A DNA stretch of 64,000 bases from Poriferisodalis sp965203655 (GCF_965203655.1 NZ_CBDBDD010000003.1:212932-276931); one strand, 5' to 3'; counted from the first letter of the stretch, positions 48,887 to 58,930 are shown. Numbers and translations are program-made. The notes: generated from the sequence alone by a model not told the origin.

Positions 48887-48918
48887 GGGGGGCGGCACCA
48901 GATCTGGTGTCGCCCCCC
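48887..48918 (+). terminator. 32-bp near-perfect palindrome between island genes
   Basis: Arms 48887-48902 and 48903-48918 (G-run, then CACCAGA/TCTGGTG) pair over all 16 positions with one G-T wobble and no loop bases. It lies 8 bases after the winged-helix gene stop and 52 bases before the Abi-like gene. No T-run follows. It may terminate or attenuate read-through into the toxin-like gene, or be a processing or protein-binding site. Confidence 0.5.
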
Positions 48919-48970
48919 CAAGGTCTGCCCCCAGCCGCTTCCGCGAGAGGCGAACAAGGAGCGTACGCCC

Positions 48971-49657
48971 ATGAGGCTAGCACCACAGAATCAAGGGCAC
49001 GAAGGCGACCTGTACATCTACGACGATGCGACACGAACGGCAATCTTGGAGACGATCTCCGCCGATCGCATTCGAACGTATCTCGCGCTCGCCAACGGGA
49101 GCGAACTCAGGGCCCTGCGTCTATACGTGCGCAACGCAGCGCTCGCTTCAGCATTCCTCGGACCGCTGCAAGCGCTTGAAGTGACCCTACGCAACACCAT
49201 GCACCGTCTGCTTTCGGACCAATACGGCGAGGACTGGTACGAGAAGATTGGCTTGGGCAATAGCCAACAAAAAGCCATCGAGAGCGCGAAGCAGGCTCTA
49301 CGCCGCGAAGGCAAGACCGAGACGCCGGCGAGGATCGTCGCTGCGAGCACGTTCGGCCTCTGGGTCGGACTGCTCGCAAAGGGCAATGACCGCCTGCTAT
49401 GGCGTCCACTGCTGCACCAGGCGTTCAACCCGACGCCAGCGCGCAAGGACGTATACGACCAACTCGACCGGCTCCGAACGCTGCGCAACCGCATAGCGCA
49501 TCACGAACCGATAATTCGCAGAAGACTTCGAGACGACTACGCCAGGATTCTCCGGTTGCTCCAAATGCTGTCGCCCGAAGTCGCTGACTGGGTCCGGCAC
49601 CACAGCAGGGTGCCTGAGGTGATGGCGACTCCGGTCTCACGAATTGGCAGGTTTTGA
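48971..49657 (+). CDS. Abi-like HEPN-motif protein
   Basis: A 228-residue, largely helical protein resembling the Abi_2 (AbiD/AbiF) abortive-infection family. The diagnostic block is LRTLRNRIAHHEPI at residues ~170-181: R172-x4-H177, the HEPN ribonuclease motif, preceded by LGPLQALEVTLRNTMHRLL, the family's N-terminal helix. Proteins of this family block phage growth, probably by cleaving RNA when activated. AAGGAG before ATG 48971 is the ribosome site. It is followed 99 bases later by the helicase on the same strand. It could act alone, or be the effector tied to the helicase-methylase-ATPase trio; I cannot tell from sequence. Confidence 0.72.
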   Translation: MRLAPQNQGHEGDLYIYDDATRTAILETISADRIRTYLALANGSELRALRLYVRNAALASAFLGPLQALEVTLRNTMHRLLSDQYGEDWYEKIGLGNSQQKAIESAKQALRREGKTETPARIVAASTFGLWVGLLAKGNDRLLWRPLLHQAFNPTPARKDVYDQLDRLRTLRNRIAHHEPIIRRRLRDDYARILRLLQMLSPEVADWVRHHSRVPEVMATPVSRIGRF

Positions 49658-49756
49658 CCGAATCCAGAATGATCGTCAGAGGTATGGCACCTCACGCTGA
49701 GTTCTCGGGACCTCTGGGGCGCATCTGGAGGATTGAGACTGCATCTTGGAGTCGGT

Positions 49757-52700
49757 GTGCGGTTCGAGGCGGGCGGCGAGGCTACGCAACTGATGTCGCA
49801 GCGGGTCGGTACTGTCACGGGGGTGCTGGAGGCGGAGGGGCAGACGCTGGGCGAGCGGGCTGCGGCGCTGGTGGGGCAGCGGGTCAGGCTGCCGGGCGAG
49901 GCGGCGATTGTGCTGGTGGACATGTGCGTGCCGCGTGGGCTCAAGCTCGATTTGTACGTGGCCGACCCATCCGAGTCGGACGGCAACGACGATGACGATG
50001 CTTCGCTGCGCAAAGTGTCGCTGACAACCGAGGAGTTCGAGTCGCTGCAGGTCGTGGCTGCTGACTGCCTGGCGGCGCCGGAGACGGTGCTGGCCGGGCT
50101 GTGGACAGAGTGGATGCTCGACGCTGCTCGTGCCGCAGCGTCCACGGTGCTGGTGTCCACTCGGCTGCGGCCATATCCGCATCAGATGGATGCCGTATAC
50201 GGGCGGATGCTGCCCCAGCCGTTGCTGCGCTTTCTGCTCGCCGACGAACCGGGCACAGGTAAGACGATGATGTCGGGGCTGTGGCTGCGTGAGGCTCAAC
50301 GACTTGGGCTCGTGAAGCGGGCGCTTGTTGTCTGCCCAGCGCACTTGGTTGGCAAATGGCAGGCCGATTTCGAGAGGTTCCTTGGTGGAGGCCTGCGCGA
50401 GGTCACCGCCGAGACCGTGCGCTGGGATGGTTTGGCCACCACTCAGGCCGACACCTGGGTCGTCTCGTTGCACTTGGCAGCGGCGAATCCGCAGGTTCGC
50501 GAAGCGCTGCATCCCGACCGCGCAGGTTGGGATGCCGTCATCTTCGATGAAGCGCATCGCATGACACCGACTGCGGAGACATTTCATCGAGTCGGTCGCG
50601 AGCTGTCTGCTGACGTGCCGCACGCGCTGTTTCTCACCGCGACGCCCCATCGGGGCGATGAACGCTACTTCCGGGAACTACTACATCTCGTCGACCCGAT
50701 CATCTTCCCTAGTGCGGTTGGCGGCGACACTCTGGCGTCGCCGCCCGGGGGCGGTGCACCGCTCACCCGCAAGTTGATTCGCCCTGGCTCGCTGCACTTT
50801 CTGCGCCGCATGAAGGAGCAGTTGGTCGACTACGACTCGCACACACGGCTGTTCCGTGAGCGCGAGGCGTTCAATCTCAAGGTGCGGCTGAATGCCACCG
50901 AGCGGCAGTACTACGACGCTTCGCAGCACATCGCCAATACCTACTTCCCGGTTCGCGGACGCCAGCTCGCCGCGATGGTCTATGGCAAGCGGGCGGCGTC
51001 ATCGCTGTACGCGCTCGCCTGCACGCTGCGGCGCCGCCTTGACCGGATGGGCACCGCCGACGGACCGGCGCTCGCGGGCGACGACGATGTGGCAGTCATC
51101 GAACGTGAGAGCGACGACGACGCAGCCGAGGAGCAGGTCACCGCAGCCCGTTCGCTCAATGCGCGCGCCGAGCGGGAAGCGATCACCGAATTGCTGGCCG
51201 ACTTGGAAACGGCCGTCGACGCGGCATCCAGCACCGCCGCCGACACCAGTTCAGCAGTTTCCAAGTGGCTGCCTCTGGGCAAGTGCTTGGCCGAGCACGG
51301 CATCACTCCCGGATCGGGCGAGCAGCTCGTCGTGTTCACCGAGTACGCCGACACGGCCACATGGCTCGTGCGCATGTTCACGAAGGCCGGCTACACGGCA
51401 CGCAGCTACTCGGGCGCAGACAGCCACCCCGAGCGGGCCACCACGCGCCAGCAGTTCGAGGACGGCGAGTTCGAGGTGATCGTCTCCACTGATGCCGGCA
51501 ACGAGGGCATCGACCTGCAAGCCGCCCATGTGCTCGTCAACTGGGATATCCCGTGGTCGCTCGTTCGCCTAGAGCAGCGCATGGGGCGCATCCATCGCAT
51601 CGGCCAAGACGACAAGGTGTACCTCTACAACTTGGTTGCGCTCGGCACGCGCGAAGGGGACGTGCTTGCAACGCTGCTTGAACGGCTGATCGCCGCCGCG
51701 AACGAACTCGATGGCCAAATGTTCGATTGTCTTGCAGCAGTGATGGAGCGCGCCCGCGCTAATGCCGGCACAGCAGAGCAATCCCTCCTGCCGTGGTACG
51801 GCGAGACCTCGTTCGATCCGGCAGACCCTTGGCCCACCGTCGATGAACTCAGGCGCGCCAGAGACGACTACTTGGCGGAGTCCACGCAACTCAGCGTGGA
51901 AGTGGATACCGAGACGGCGAACGCAGCGCGCATCGACGAGGTTGTTGCCCGCGTCAATCCCGTCATCGTCGAGCATTTCTTGGAGCGGGCCGCCTCAGCG
52001 GGTTTGATCGGCTGCCGGCCAGCGCCGCTCGGCGACGGCTTCTACTACCTGTCTGCGGACTCACAAGCCCAAGGTTGGGATCTGCCCTCAGCTCTCGGCG
52101 GTGCCGACGGTCAACAGTTGTTGGTGGTGACCCGGCACGAAGCTCAGTCGGCCGCAATAGCCCAAGGTGTGAAGCGTGCAGCCGATGCCTACATGCTCGG
52201 GCCGAGCGACGACGCGTTCGGCGCGCTGGCCGAAGGACTGCGTGCCCGGCTTGAGACCGACATGTGGCAGGGCGCTGTGCTTTGCGACACCGCTTCTCCC
52301 GAGAGCTACACGCTGTTCGTGTTCGAGAGCGACATCACCGAGGGTGGAAACAGTGACAACCCGCGGCATCACCCCAGGCACAGCACGCAGACTTGGCTGA
52401 TCGCCGTATTGGCCGATGGCACCACGCGCCGCATGTCGTGGGCGGAATTGCCGAACCTCGTAGCGCCGTCGTCAGAGATGACTAGCACCGGTATCGCGGT
52501 TGAGCGCGTACCGCTTGATGAATCAGTCGCCAATGCCGCGCTGGCCGTGGCGCATAGCGCCGCCGAGTCCGAACGCGCAGCACGCGAACAGCGGCTCAGC
52601 AAGTGGGTGGCCCAGCTACGGAGCCAGCTACTGCCGTTGCCAAACCATCTGACCGACCACATCGCTGATCGTGCGGTTGGCAGGAAGGAACGTCAGCGAA

Positions 52701-53227
52701 TCAAGTCCGCGGTTGACAGCCGACTTGCCGAAGCTCAGAAGGTCGCGCAGGTGACCACATCCGGACCGCGCCGCATCGGTTGGGCGCGTGTTGTGGCTGG
52801 GCTGGATGCCGACCCAGCTGATCTGGAGTCTGCTGCTGAGAGTGAGGAGGTGTCCATGCGTTGGGTCACTGAGCATCTGGTAGCCGATGGCTGGCATGTC
52901 ACCGATGTCCACACGCAGAACCGTGGTTACGACCTCGAAGCTCGTCGCGGACCTCAAGTGCGTTGCATCGAGGTCAAGGGCGTGGCCGGTCAGGCCTCTA
53001 CGAGCGGCGTGCGTCTGACCTCCGGCGAATTGACCAGTGCCCGTCAGCATCGGGATGACTACTGGCTGTATGTGGTGGACAACTGCATCGACGGCGAGGG
53101 CAGCCTGTTCGGGCATTGGCAGGACCCAGCGAACGTCTTCCGCGACAGCCTCCAGGACGTCACCGAGTACCGGCTCGCCGGCAGCGCATTGAGCGCGGCA
53201 CTTGAACATCAAGGCGACGATGCATGA
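49757..53227 (+). CDS. SNF2-family helicase with C-terminal DUF3883
   Basis: About 1156 residues. Two RecA-like lobes: Walker A LLADEPGTGKTMMS (~residue 168), motif II VIFDEAHRM (~265), motif III LFLTATPHRG, then a C-terminal lobe with VVFTEYADTATWL, VIVSTDAGNEGIDLQAAHVLVNWDIPW and LEQRMGRIHRIGQDDKVYLYNL (motif VI arginines). The end (~1040-1156) has RWVTEHLVADGWHVTDV, NRGYDLEARRG and RCIEVKGV, a DUF3883 nuclease-like fold. It resembles DrmD-like helicases. GTG 49757 has GGAG five bases upstream and a natural N-terminus; TTG 49733 is an alternative. Its stop overlaps the methylase start (ATGA). Confidence 0.88.
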   Translation: MRFEAGGEATQLMSQRVGTVTGVLEAEGQTLGERAAALVGQRVRLPGEAAIVLVDMCVPRGLKLDLYVADPSESDGNDDDDASLRKVSLTTEEFESLQVVAADCLAAPETVLAGLWTEWMLDAARAAASTVLVSTRLRPYPHQMDAVYGRMLPQPLLRFLLADEPGTGKTMMSGLWLREAQRLGLVKRALVVCPAHLVGKWQADFERFLGGGLREVTAETVRWDGLATTQADTWVVSLHLAAANPQVREALHPDRAGWDAVIFDEAHRMTPTAETFHRVGRELSADVPHALFLTATPHRGDERYFRELLHLVDPIIFPSAVGGDTLASPPGGGAPLTRKLIRPGSLHFLRRMKEQLVDYDSHTRLFREREAFNLKVRLNATERQYYDASQHIANTYFPVRGRQLAAMVYGKRAASSLYALACTLRRRLDRMGTADGPALAGDDDVAVIERESDDDAAEEQVTAARSLNARAEREAITELLADLETAVDAASSTAADTSSAVSKWLPLGKCLAEHGITPGSGEQLVVFTEYADTATWLVRMFTKAGYTARSYSGADSHPERATTRQQFEDGEFEVIVSTDAGNEGIDLQAAHVLVNWDIPWSLVRLEQRMGRIHRIGQDDKVYLYNLVALGTREGDVLATLLERLIAAANELDGQMFDCLAAVMERARANAGTAEQSLLPWYGETSFDPADPWPTVDELRRARDDYLAESTQLSVEVDTETANAARIDEVVARVNPVIVEHFLERAASAGLIGCRPAPLGDGFYYLSADSQAQGWDLPSALGGADGQQLLVVTRHEAQSAAIAQGVKRAADAYMLGPSDDAFGALAEGLRARLETDMWQGAVLCDTASPESYTLFVFESDITEGGNSDNPRHHPRHSTQTWLIAVLADGTTRRMSWAELPNLVAPSSEMTSTGIAVERVPLDESVANAALAVAHSAAESERAAREQRLSKWVAQLRSQLLPLPNHLTDHIADRAVGRKERQRIKSAVDSRLAEAQKVAQVTTSGPRRIGWARVVAGLDADPADLESAAESEEVSMRWVTEHLVADGWHVTDVHTQNRGYDLEARRGPQVRCIEVKGVAGQASTSGVRLTSGELTSARQHRDDYWLYVVDNCIDGEGSLFGHWQDPANVFRDSLQDVTEYRLAGSALSAALEHQGDDA

Positions 53228-55956
53228 GCACGCGCTTGATCGAACGGTGGTTCCCGTGTGAGGAAGTATCGACGCACTCGGCCCGTGGCTGGGGCACGGG
53301 CTTCGCTGAGAAGAGCTTGTTCACCTGGTTCGCATCACGACCACTGGCCCAGGCCAAGGCGGCCGTGCTCTGCTCTTTGTTGCCGTGGCCTCACGATCCG
53401 AGCGAACAAGAAAGCCTGAAGAATCTCGTTCGGGAGGCGATGACTGACTACGACGCCGCGAATGTCGAATTGCGCGCCGAGCTTGCCAAGCATTACCCCG
53501 ACGGTGCGAAGCTCTGTGATCCGTTCTCGGGCAGGGCGATGATTCCGCTCGAAGCCGCCCGGTTGGGCGTGCAGGCCTGGGGCATCGACTACTCACCGGT
53601 TGCAACTCTCGCCGGCCGCTTGTTGGCCGACTACCCGATGCGCAATTGGGACGACGAGCCGCCGTTGCCGTTCGAAGGGTACGACGAGCACGCCGCCGAG
53701 TACTTCACCGAACCGCGGCTATTGCGAGACGTGCGATTCGTGCTCAACGAAGTAGGACGTCGTTACGAGTCTGTGATGGGTGAGTTTTATCCAGTCGTCA
53801 ACGGCAAGCGTCCGTGGGGCTACGTGTGGGCCGTGACGTTGCCCTGCACGAACTGCGGCAACCGATTTCCGCTCACCGGAAGGCTCGCCCTTCGCAATCC
53901 CAACCCAAAGAAGGACGACCCGGGACAGTCCTACCGAATCGTTCCCCACGAATCGTTAGGTGCCTGTGCTGCCGAGGTTCACGACGGGAAGCCGGAGTCT
54001 CAACCCACACTGAGAGAGACTGCGGGGGATCGCGGCAAGAGCGGCGTCTGTTCGTTCTGCGGCCACACACATCACTCGGAAACGCTCAAGCGCATGATGC
54101 GCGACGGCCTCAAGGATGATGTGATGCTTGCAGTTGCCGATCTTGATGCTGATGTTGGCAAGCGTTACCGCGAGCCCAGCAGCGCCGATCTGGCTGCCGC
54201 GGAGAGACTCGACGCGGTACTCAGCGCGGAAGGGCCATTCGGGCCTGACTTATCTGCAGTGCCCCGTGAGCCGATGGACCCCGGGCTCTCGAGGTTCATC
54301 GCCCCCGTGAACTTCGGATATCGCAGTTGGGGCGAACTGTGCAACGACCGCCAAACCCTTGGGTTCGTCCGGCTTGCACGCATCGTCAACCAGATGAGTG
54401 CGCGGATGCAAGCTGCGGGGGCCAGCGACGACTACGTCTCGGCGCTGGCGGGCTACGCCGCTTCGAATCTCGCCCGTCGAATGAAGTACAGCAGCAGGTG
54501 CGCGACGCTTCAGGTTCCCTCGCAGAAGACGGGGCACATCTACTACAACGACTCCGGTATCTCACACAGCTTCGATTACTTCGAAACCGGATGCGGTGAG
54601 GGTCCGGGCACGTGGATCTCATTGTCGGTTCACACGATTCGAAGCCTCCGAAAGCAACTTGAGCGAGCTGCTGGCAATCCGGCATCGGTGCAGCGCGGTT
54701 CTGCCACCGAGTTGGCGCTGCCAGATGCGTCCCTCGATTCAGTGGTGACTGACCCGCCATACGACTCGATGATCAACTACTGCGACTCATCTGACTTGAT
54801 GTACGTGTGGCTCAAGCGGCTCCTGGTCACCGCCGATCCCTGGTTCGGGGTGACCACCGACGCCGGTGGGCTGCAGGAGAAGACGCATGAAGCGGTTATC
54901 AAGAAGACAACCATCGATGATCCTGATCACCGCACGGAAGCTCATTACAGGCAGACCATCACGAAGGCTTTTGAGCAGGCGCGACTGAAGGTCAAGCCCG
55001 ACGGTGTGGTCAGCATCGTGTTCGGGCATGGAGATCCTGATGCTTGGGTTCGCGTGCTCACGGCCATCAGCGATGCAGGACTGGTTTTGACCGGCTCGTG
55101 GCCGTGCAGCACCGAGAAGGGCGGCAAGCAGGCTGGCGAGTACATCGACAATACGATCATGATGGCGTGCCGCGCCGCCCGACAGGATCGGCCCGTTGGT
55201 GATGTCCGCATGGTGGACGAGGAGATTCGGGCGGTGATCGCATCGCGTGTCCCTGCTTGGACTGCTGATGGCTTGGCCGATTCCGACCAGCGCATGGCGG
55301 CGATTGCCCCGGCGATGGAGGTTGTCGGCAAGTACTCCGAAGTGCGCGACTTCACTGGCCAGCCTGTGCCGTTCGATCACTTTCTGGGGATGGCGCATCG
55401 TGCAGTCGAAGCCGCCGCCGATGTACGGATTGATCGGTTCAAGCTGACTGACTTCGATGTGCGTACCCGGTTCGCGCTCTCGTGGCTGCGTCAGCACGGC
55501 CGCGGCGTCGCCCCAGCGTCCGAGGCACGTTGGCTGCGACTGTCCTACGACGTGACTGAGGACGATGTCAAGGGAGTGCTGCAGAAAGTGAAGGGCGGTC
55601 CACGGTTGGCATTCGGCGATGAGACCGTCGACTCGCTCAGCCTCCACCCCACAAGCCCCGTGGTGGACATCGTGTTCGCTGTTGCCGCTGAGGGGCGTTC
55701 GATCAGCGACATCGCGACGGCCTTGCACCTGCTGGAGCGGGCGGATGACGAGATGCTGTGGGCCGCCATGTCCGAATTCGGTCGCGTGCTCGGCGAGAGC
55801 GATCGTGACGGGCAGACCTTCACTTGGGTCGTGCGGCAGCGGCATCTGATCGCCGAGCGGGCCACGCGGCTGACGCATGAGACCGGCGAGCGGCTGGCGG
55901 AAGAGGAACGACAGGATCGACAGGGCACGCTGTTTGTGCAGGAGGGGATTGACTGA
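53224..55956 (+). CDS. DUF1156 adenine-specific DNA methyltransferase
   Basis: A 910-residue methylase (COG1743 type). The N-terminal DUF1156-like part has RLIERWFPCEEVSTHSARGWG. Motif I is CDPFSGRAMIPLEAARLG (~residues 98-115) and the catalytic motif IV is TDPPYDSMINY with DPPY at 510-513, the N6-adenine/N4-cytosine class; a zinc ribbon pair lies at C208-x2-C211 (CTNCGN) and CSFCGH (~277-280). It probably modifies host DNA so that the partner proteins tell self from foreign DNA. The start codon overlaps the helicase stop by four bases, so the two are translationally coupled. Confidence 0.88.
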   Translation: MSTRLIERWFPCEEVSTHSARGWGTGFAEKSLFTWFASRPLAQAKAAVLCSLLPWPHDPSEQESLKNLVREAMTDYDAANVELRAELAKHYPDGAKLCDPFSGRAMIPLEAARLGVQAWGIDYSPVATLAGRLLADYPMRNWDDEPPLPFEGYDEHAAEYFTEPRLLRDVRFVLNEVGRRYESVMGEFYPVVNGKRPWGYVWAVTLPCTNCGNRFPLTGRLALRNPNPKKDDPGQSYRIVPHESLGACAAEVHDGKPESQPTLRETAGDRGKSGVCSFCGHTHHSETLKRMMRDGLKDDVMLAVADLDADVGKRYREPSSADLAAAERLDAVLSAEGPFGPDLSAVPREPMDPGLSRFIAPVNFGYRSWGELCNDRQTLGFVRLARIVNQMSARMQAAGASDDYVSALAGYAASNLARRMKYSSRCATLQVPSQKTGHIYYNDSGISHSFDYFETGCGEGPGTWISLSVHTIRSLRKQLERAAGNPASVQRGSATELALPDASLDSVVTDPPYDSMINYCDSSDLMYVWLKRLLVTADPWFGVTTDAGGLQEKTHEAVIKKTTIDDPDHRTEAHYRQTITKAFEQARLKVKPDGVVSIVFGHGDPDAWVRVLTAISDAGLVLTGSWPCSTEKGGKQAGEYIDNTIMMACRAARQDRPVGDVRMVDEEIRAVIASRVPAWTADGLADSDQRMAAIAPAMEVVGKYSEVRDFTGQPVPFDHFLGMAHRAVEAAADVRIDRFKLTDFDVRTRFALSWLRQHGRGVAPASEARWLRLSYDVTEDDVKGVLQKVKGGPRLAFGDETVDSLSLHPTSPVVDIVFAVAAEGRSISDIATALHLLERADDEMLWAAMSEFGRVLGESDRDGQTFTWVVRQRHLIAERATRLTHETGERLAEEERQDRQGTLFVQEGID

Positions 55957-55958
55957 CG

Positions 55959-58895
55959 ATGAACGCGAGTACCCAAGCGCATCCGTGGTGGGAAACCGTC
56001 GCCTTGCGTCCAGAGGTCACGCGCAGCGATGGTGCGGTAGACGACGTGCAGATGTCACTGCACGACGCCGTGTTCGGCGTGGCTGGCATCGAGTCCAATC
56101 AGACGCCATACGCGTCACCGTCGTACTTCGGCGCGATTACTCACCCGACGGGTGACCTCGTCGAGCTCATGGCACGGGTTGCTGTGCGACTCGGTGTGGA
56201 GGGATCAACGCAGACAGCTGCCGTATGGCGACTCGACCAAGCGATGGGCGGGGGCAAGTCACATGGGTTGATCGGCCTCTGGCATCTCGCCGCTCATCCC
56301 ACTGAGCTGGCACCGACCGATTTGGGCCGAGAGGTATTCGCATCGGCGCGAGAGATCGCCGGTGATGGCAACGTGCGACCCGACCTCGGCAGCCCGGTCT
56401 GCGTTGTGCTTGATTGCGACAACACCACTGCTGCGAGCGAAGACTTCGGCCCTGCGCAACTGCTCGGCGAGCGGTTCTTGTGGCGGCTCTTCGACAAGGA
56501 CGGGCACCGCTACGACCAGTTCAAGGAGCACATCACCAGTAAGAAGCATCTAGCCGAGGCGCTGCGGAGTACCGGTCGGCCGGTGCTCATCCTGGTCGAC
56601 GAGATCATGGACTACATCCGGCTGGCGGCGGCCAACGATCCCGACGGTGCACTGCGTGAGATGGCGTTCCTTCGGGCGTTGCTCGATGTCGTGAACGACG
56701 TGCCGAACTGTGTCGTCGTGGTGGTGATGATCGCGTCGGACCAAGACGACATGGCGTTGAACGAAGCGGGTGCCCAGTGCCAAACCGAACTGGAGGCGCT
56801 GCTGACCCGCAACGGCCGTACAACGGCGGTAACGGGCGGCGGCGACTTCGCTGAGATCATCCAACGGCGGCTGTTCGAACGCCTGCCGCCCCGTGCCGAG
56901 ACCGACCACGTCGCGGACCGTTTCACCGAGCACATGCGAGGTCCGTGGGCGACCAAGGTGTTCGACAAGCTTGGCGGGCCGACAGGCGCCGCGTTTCGTG
57001 ACGCCGTGGCCCGCTGCTTTCCGTTCCATCCCAGCCTGATTGCCCTCGCCGAGAACGAGTGGGCGCAGCATGCCGGTTTCCAGCGTGTCCGTTCCACCAT
57101 CCGCCTCTTCGCGTCGACTGCCTATGAGCAGTCGCGTCGGGCTTCCGACGGCGAATGGGTTCCGGAACTGATCGATAGTGGCGACCTGCCCTTGCAGTCA
57201 CATCAGGTACGCGACTCGCTGCTCAGTTCCGGTTTGGTGGCCGATCACCGGACCCTGTCGAACTTGCGCGAGGTCGCGAGCGTCGACATCGTTGATCAGC
57301 ACAATCCGGACCGGGGTGTAGCACGTCGGCTAGACGCGCTTCGCACCGAGGGCTGGAGCAACGACAATCCGCGATCAGCGGAACGGATGGCTACAGCGCT
57401 GTTCGTCCGGTCGCTGTGTCCCCGAGCGAACGGTGCTCGGGGTGCGACCGAGGCGGAACTGCACGCTGCGTCGTTCGTGCCGGTCAGCGGCTACGGCGCT
57501 GGCGATGCCGAGGCGGTGGCTGTTGAGCTGCTGGAAACCGATGCGGGCATGGCCTCGGTGGACTCGATTGCGGGTCGAGGCAGCAGTCCTAAGCGGTGGG
57601 TCGTCGAGACTCGCAAGACGCTCGGGATGCTCACCAAAGCCGAGAAACAGGCGGTCAGCGAGGCCGACCGTGACCAGGCCGTCACGGAGCGCGCGTTTGC
57701 GCTGACGAGTTCGGGCCCCTTCGGTGACGTCGTTTCTGTCGATGGCGGCGATGTCCCTCCAGAGGGCGTTTCGTTTGCAGCGGCACGCGACGTGATCGGA
57801 CAGGCCGGCATCGACCGGCAGCACCAGACGCGCCTGGTGATCCTGGACTCGCGCTGGTTCTCGCTGTTCAACGGCGACGACACGGTGACCCGCGAGGCAA
57901 TCGCAGCCGCGATGGGCCGGGGTTCGTCGCCCATGAGCGTGCAGTGGGCATCGTCGGCTGTATTTGCAGTCGCCAACACGGCCACTCGGGCGCAGGCCCG
58001 AGGCCTCGCCTCGGAGTGGCTGGCCCGCAAGCGTGTGGCCGAGCTTCCTGCCGTCCAAGCCGACGACGACATGGCTGCCCAAGCGAAGCGGGACGCCGCC
58101 GAAGCGCTCAAGGCGCTCGATGCTCGGGTCAAGCTGTGTTACCGCCACATCGCATACCTCGCACCGAAGGGCGAGTTCGAACGGGAAGAGCGCTTCGTAC
58201 GGCTCGCAACCGACAAGCAGGACGCCTTGAACGGAGCTCACGTGTGGGCATTGCTGCGCGACGAGAGCAAGGCGTTCGAAGTCGGTGAGTTCGGCTACAG
58301 CGCTCTGATGCACAACCTGCGCGACAGTGACTACGGCGTGCCACTCGCCGAGGTCCGCGACAGCTTCTGGTCGAACCCGCACAAGCCACTGCTGCCTACT
58401 GGAGCAGGTGAGCTGTCCGAGGCCATCTACGAAGCCGTCCGTCGCGGTGATGTCGAACTCATCGACGACGGCAACAACGTGTACACCGTTCACGACCGCG
58501 GCGACATCAATCTGGCCTCTCGTACCGTGCGCCTCCGGCGCGCGACGGTGCCCGAAGCCCCCAGTCCAGCACCCGAACCTGCCCCGCCCGATGTCGTCAC
58601 CCCGGCGCAGCCTCAGCCCACCCCACCCACGCCGACTCCGCCACCGCCGCCAGCCCAGCACTGGCAGCTCTCGCTGACCGCCAACACGAGCCTCGGGCCG
58701 GAGGTAGACCGGGACAGCCTCGTCAACCTGTTGCGCGAGATCATCAACCGCATCGAAGACGGCTTCGAGAACAACGAGATCCAGCACATCACACAAAGCA
58801 CTCAGATCACGCTCACGGCCGAGCCCGCCGATATCGAAACACTCCGCGCTCTAGCCCAAGACGCCGGCGTCACCATCGACGCCCGCCAGTTCTAG
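55959..58895 (+). CDS. DUF499 ATPase of the defence trio
   Basis: A 978-residue AAA-like ATPase of the DUF499 family. Walker A is DQAMGGGKSHGLIGLWHLA (A95-S101), Walker B is PVLILVDEIMDYIRLAAA (~208-215), and sensor-like VVVVMIASDQDD follows. Region ~780-850 resembles a winged helix (KAFEVGEFGYSALMHNLRDSDYG). A proline-rich linker (~880-910) precedes a small C-terminal domain (LSLTANTSLGPEVDRDSLVNLLREIINRIED). DUF499 proteins occur next to DUF1156 methylases in defence loci of bacteria and archaea. Starts two bases after the methylase stop. It ends 36 bases from the convergent darG. Confidence 0.88.
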   Translation: MNASTQAHPWWETVALRPEVTRSDGAVDDVQMSLHDAVFGVAGIESNQTPYASPSYFGAITHPTGDLVELMARVAVRLGVEGSTQTAAVWRLDQAMGGGKSHGLIGLWHLAAHPTELAPTDLGREVFASAREIAGDGNVRPDLGSPVCVVLDCDNTTAASEDFGPAQLLGERFLWRLFDKDGHRYDQFKEHITSKKHLAEALRSTGRPVLILVDEIMDYIRLAAANDPDGALREMAFLRALLDVVNDVPNCVVVVVMIASDQDDMALNEAGAQCQTELEALLTRNGRTTAVTGGGDFAEIIQRRLFERLPPRAETDHVADRFTEHMRGPWATKVFDKLGGPTGAAFRDAVARCFPFHPSLIALAENEWAQHAGFQRVRSTIRLFASTAYEQSRRASDGEWVPELIDSGDLPLQSHQVRDSLLSSGLVADHRTLSNLREVASVDIVDQHNPDRGVARRLDALRTEGWSNDNPRSAERMATALFVRSLCPRANGARGATEAELHAASFVPVSGYGAGDAEAVAVELLETDAGMASVDSIAGRGSSPKRWVVETRKTLGMLTKAEKQAVSEADRDQAVTERAFALTSSGPFGDVVSVDGGDVPPEGVSFAAARDVIGQAGIDRQHQTRLVILDSRWFSLFNGDDTVTREAIAAAMGRGSSPMSVQWASSAVFAVANTATRAQARGLASEWLARKRVAELPAVQADDDMAAQAKRDAAEALKALDARVKLCYRHIAYLAPKGEFEREERFVRLATDKQDALNGAHVWALLRDESKAFEVGEFGYSALMHNLRDSDYGVPLAEVRDSFWSNPHKPLLPTGAGELSEAIYEAVRRGDVELIDDGNNVYTVHDRGDINLASRTVRLRRATVPEAPSPAPEPAPPDVVTPAQPQPTPPTPTPPPPPAQHWQLSLTANTSLGPEVDRDSLVNLLREIINRIEDGFENNEIQHITQSTQITLTAEPADIETLRALAQDAGVTIDARQF

Positions 58896-58930
58896 CTGCT
58901 TGTCAGATTCAGCCGGTGGCCTGCAGGTGC

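Noticed and set aside
48971..49657. Calling the HEPN protein a toxin with the winged-helix gene as its antitoxin.
   Set aside because: The hairpin and 92-base gap separate them, and no typical antitoxin domain is visible; left as unresolved.
49757..58895. Calling the island BREX or DISARM.
   Set aside because: No PglZ, BrxC, BrxL, DUF1998 or phospholipase D-like gene is present; only single features such as the SNF2 helicase are shared.
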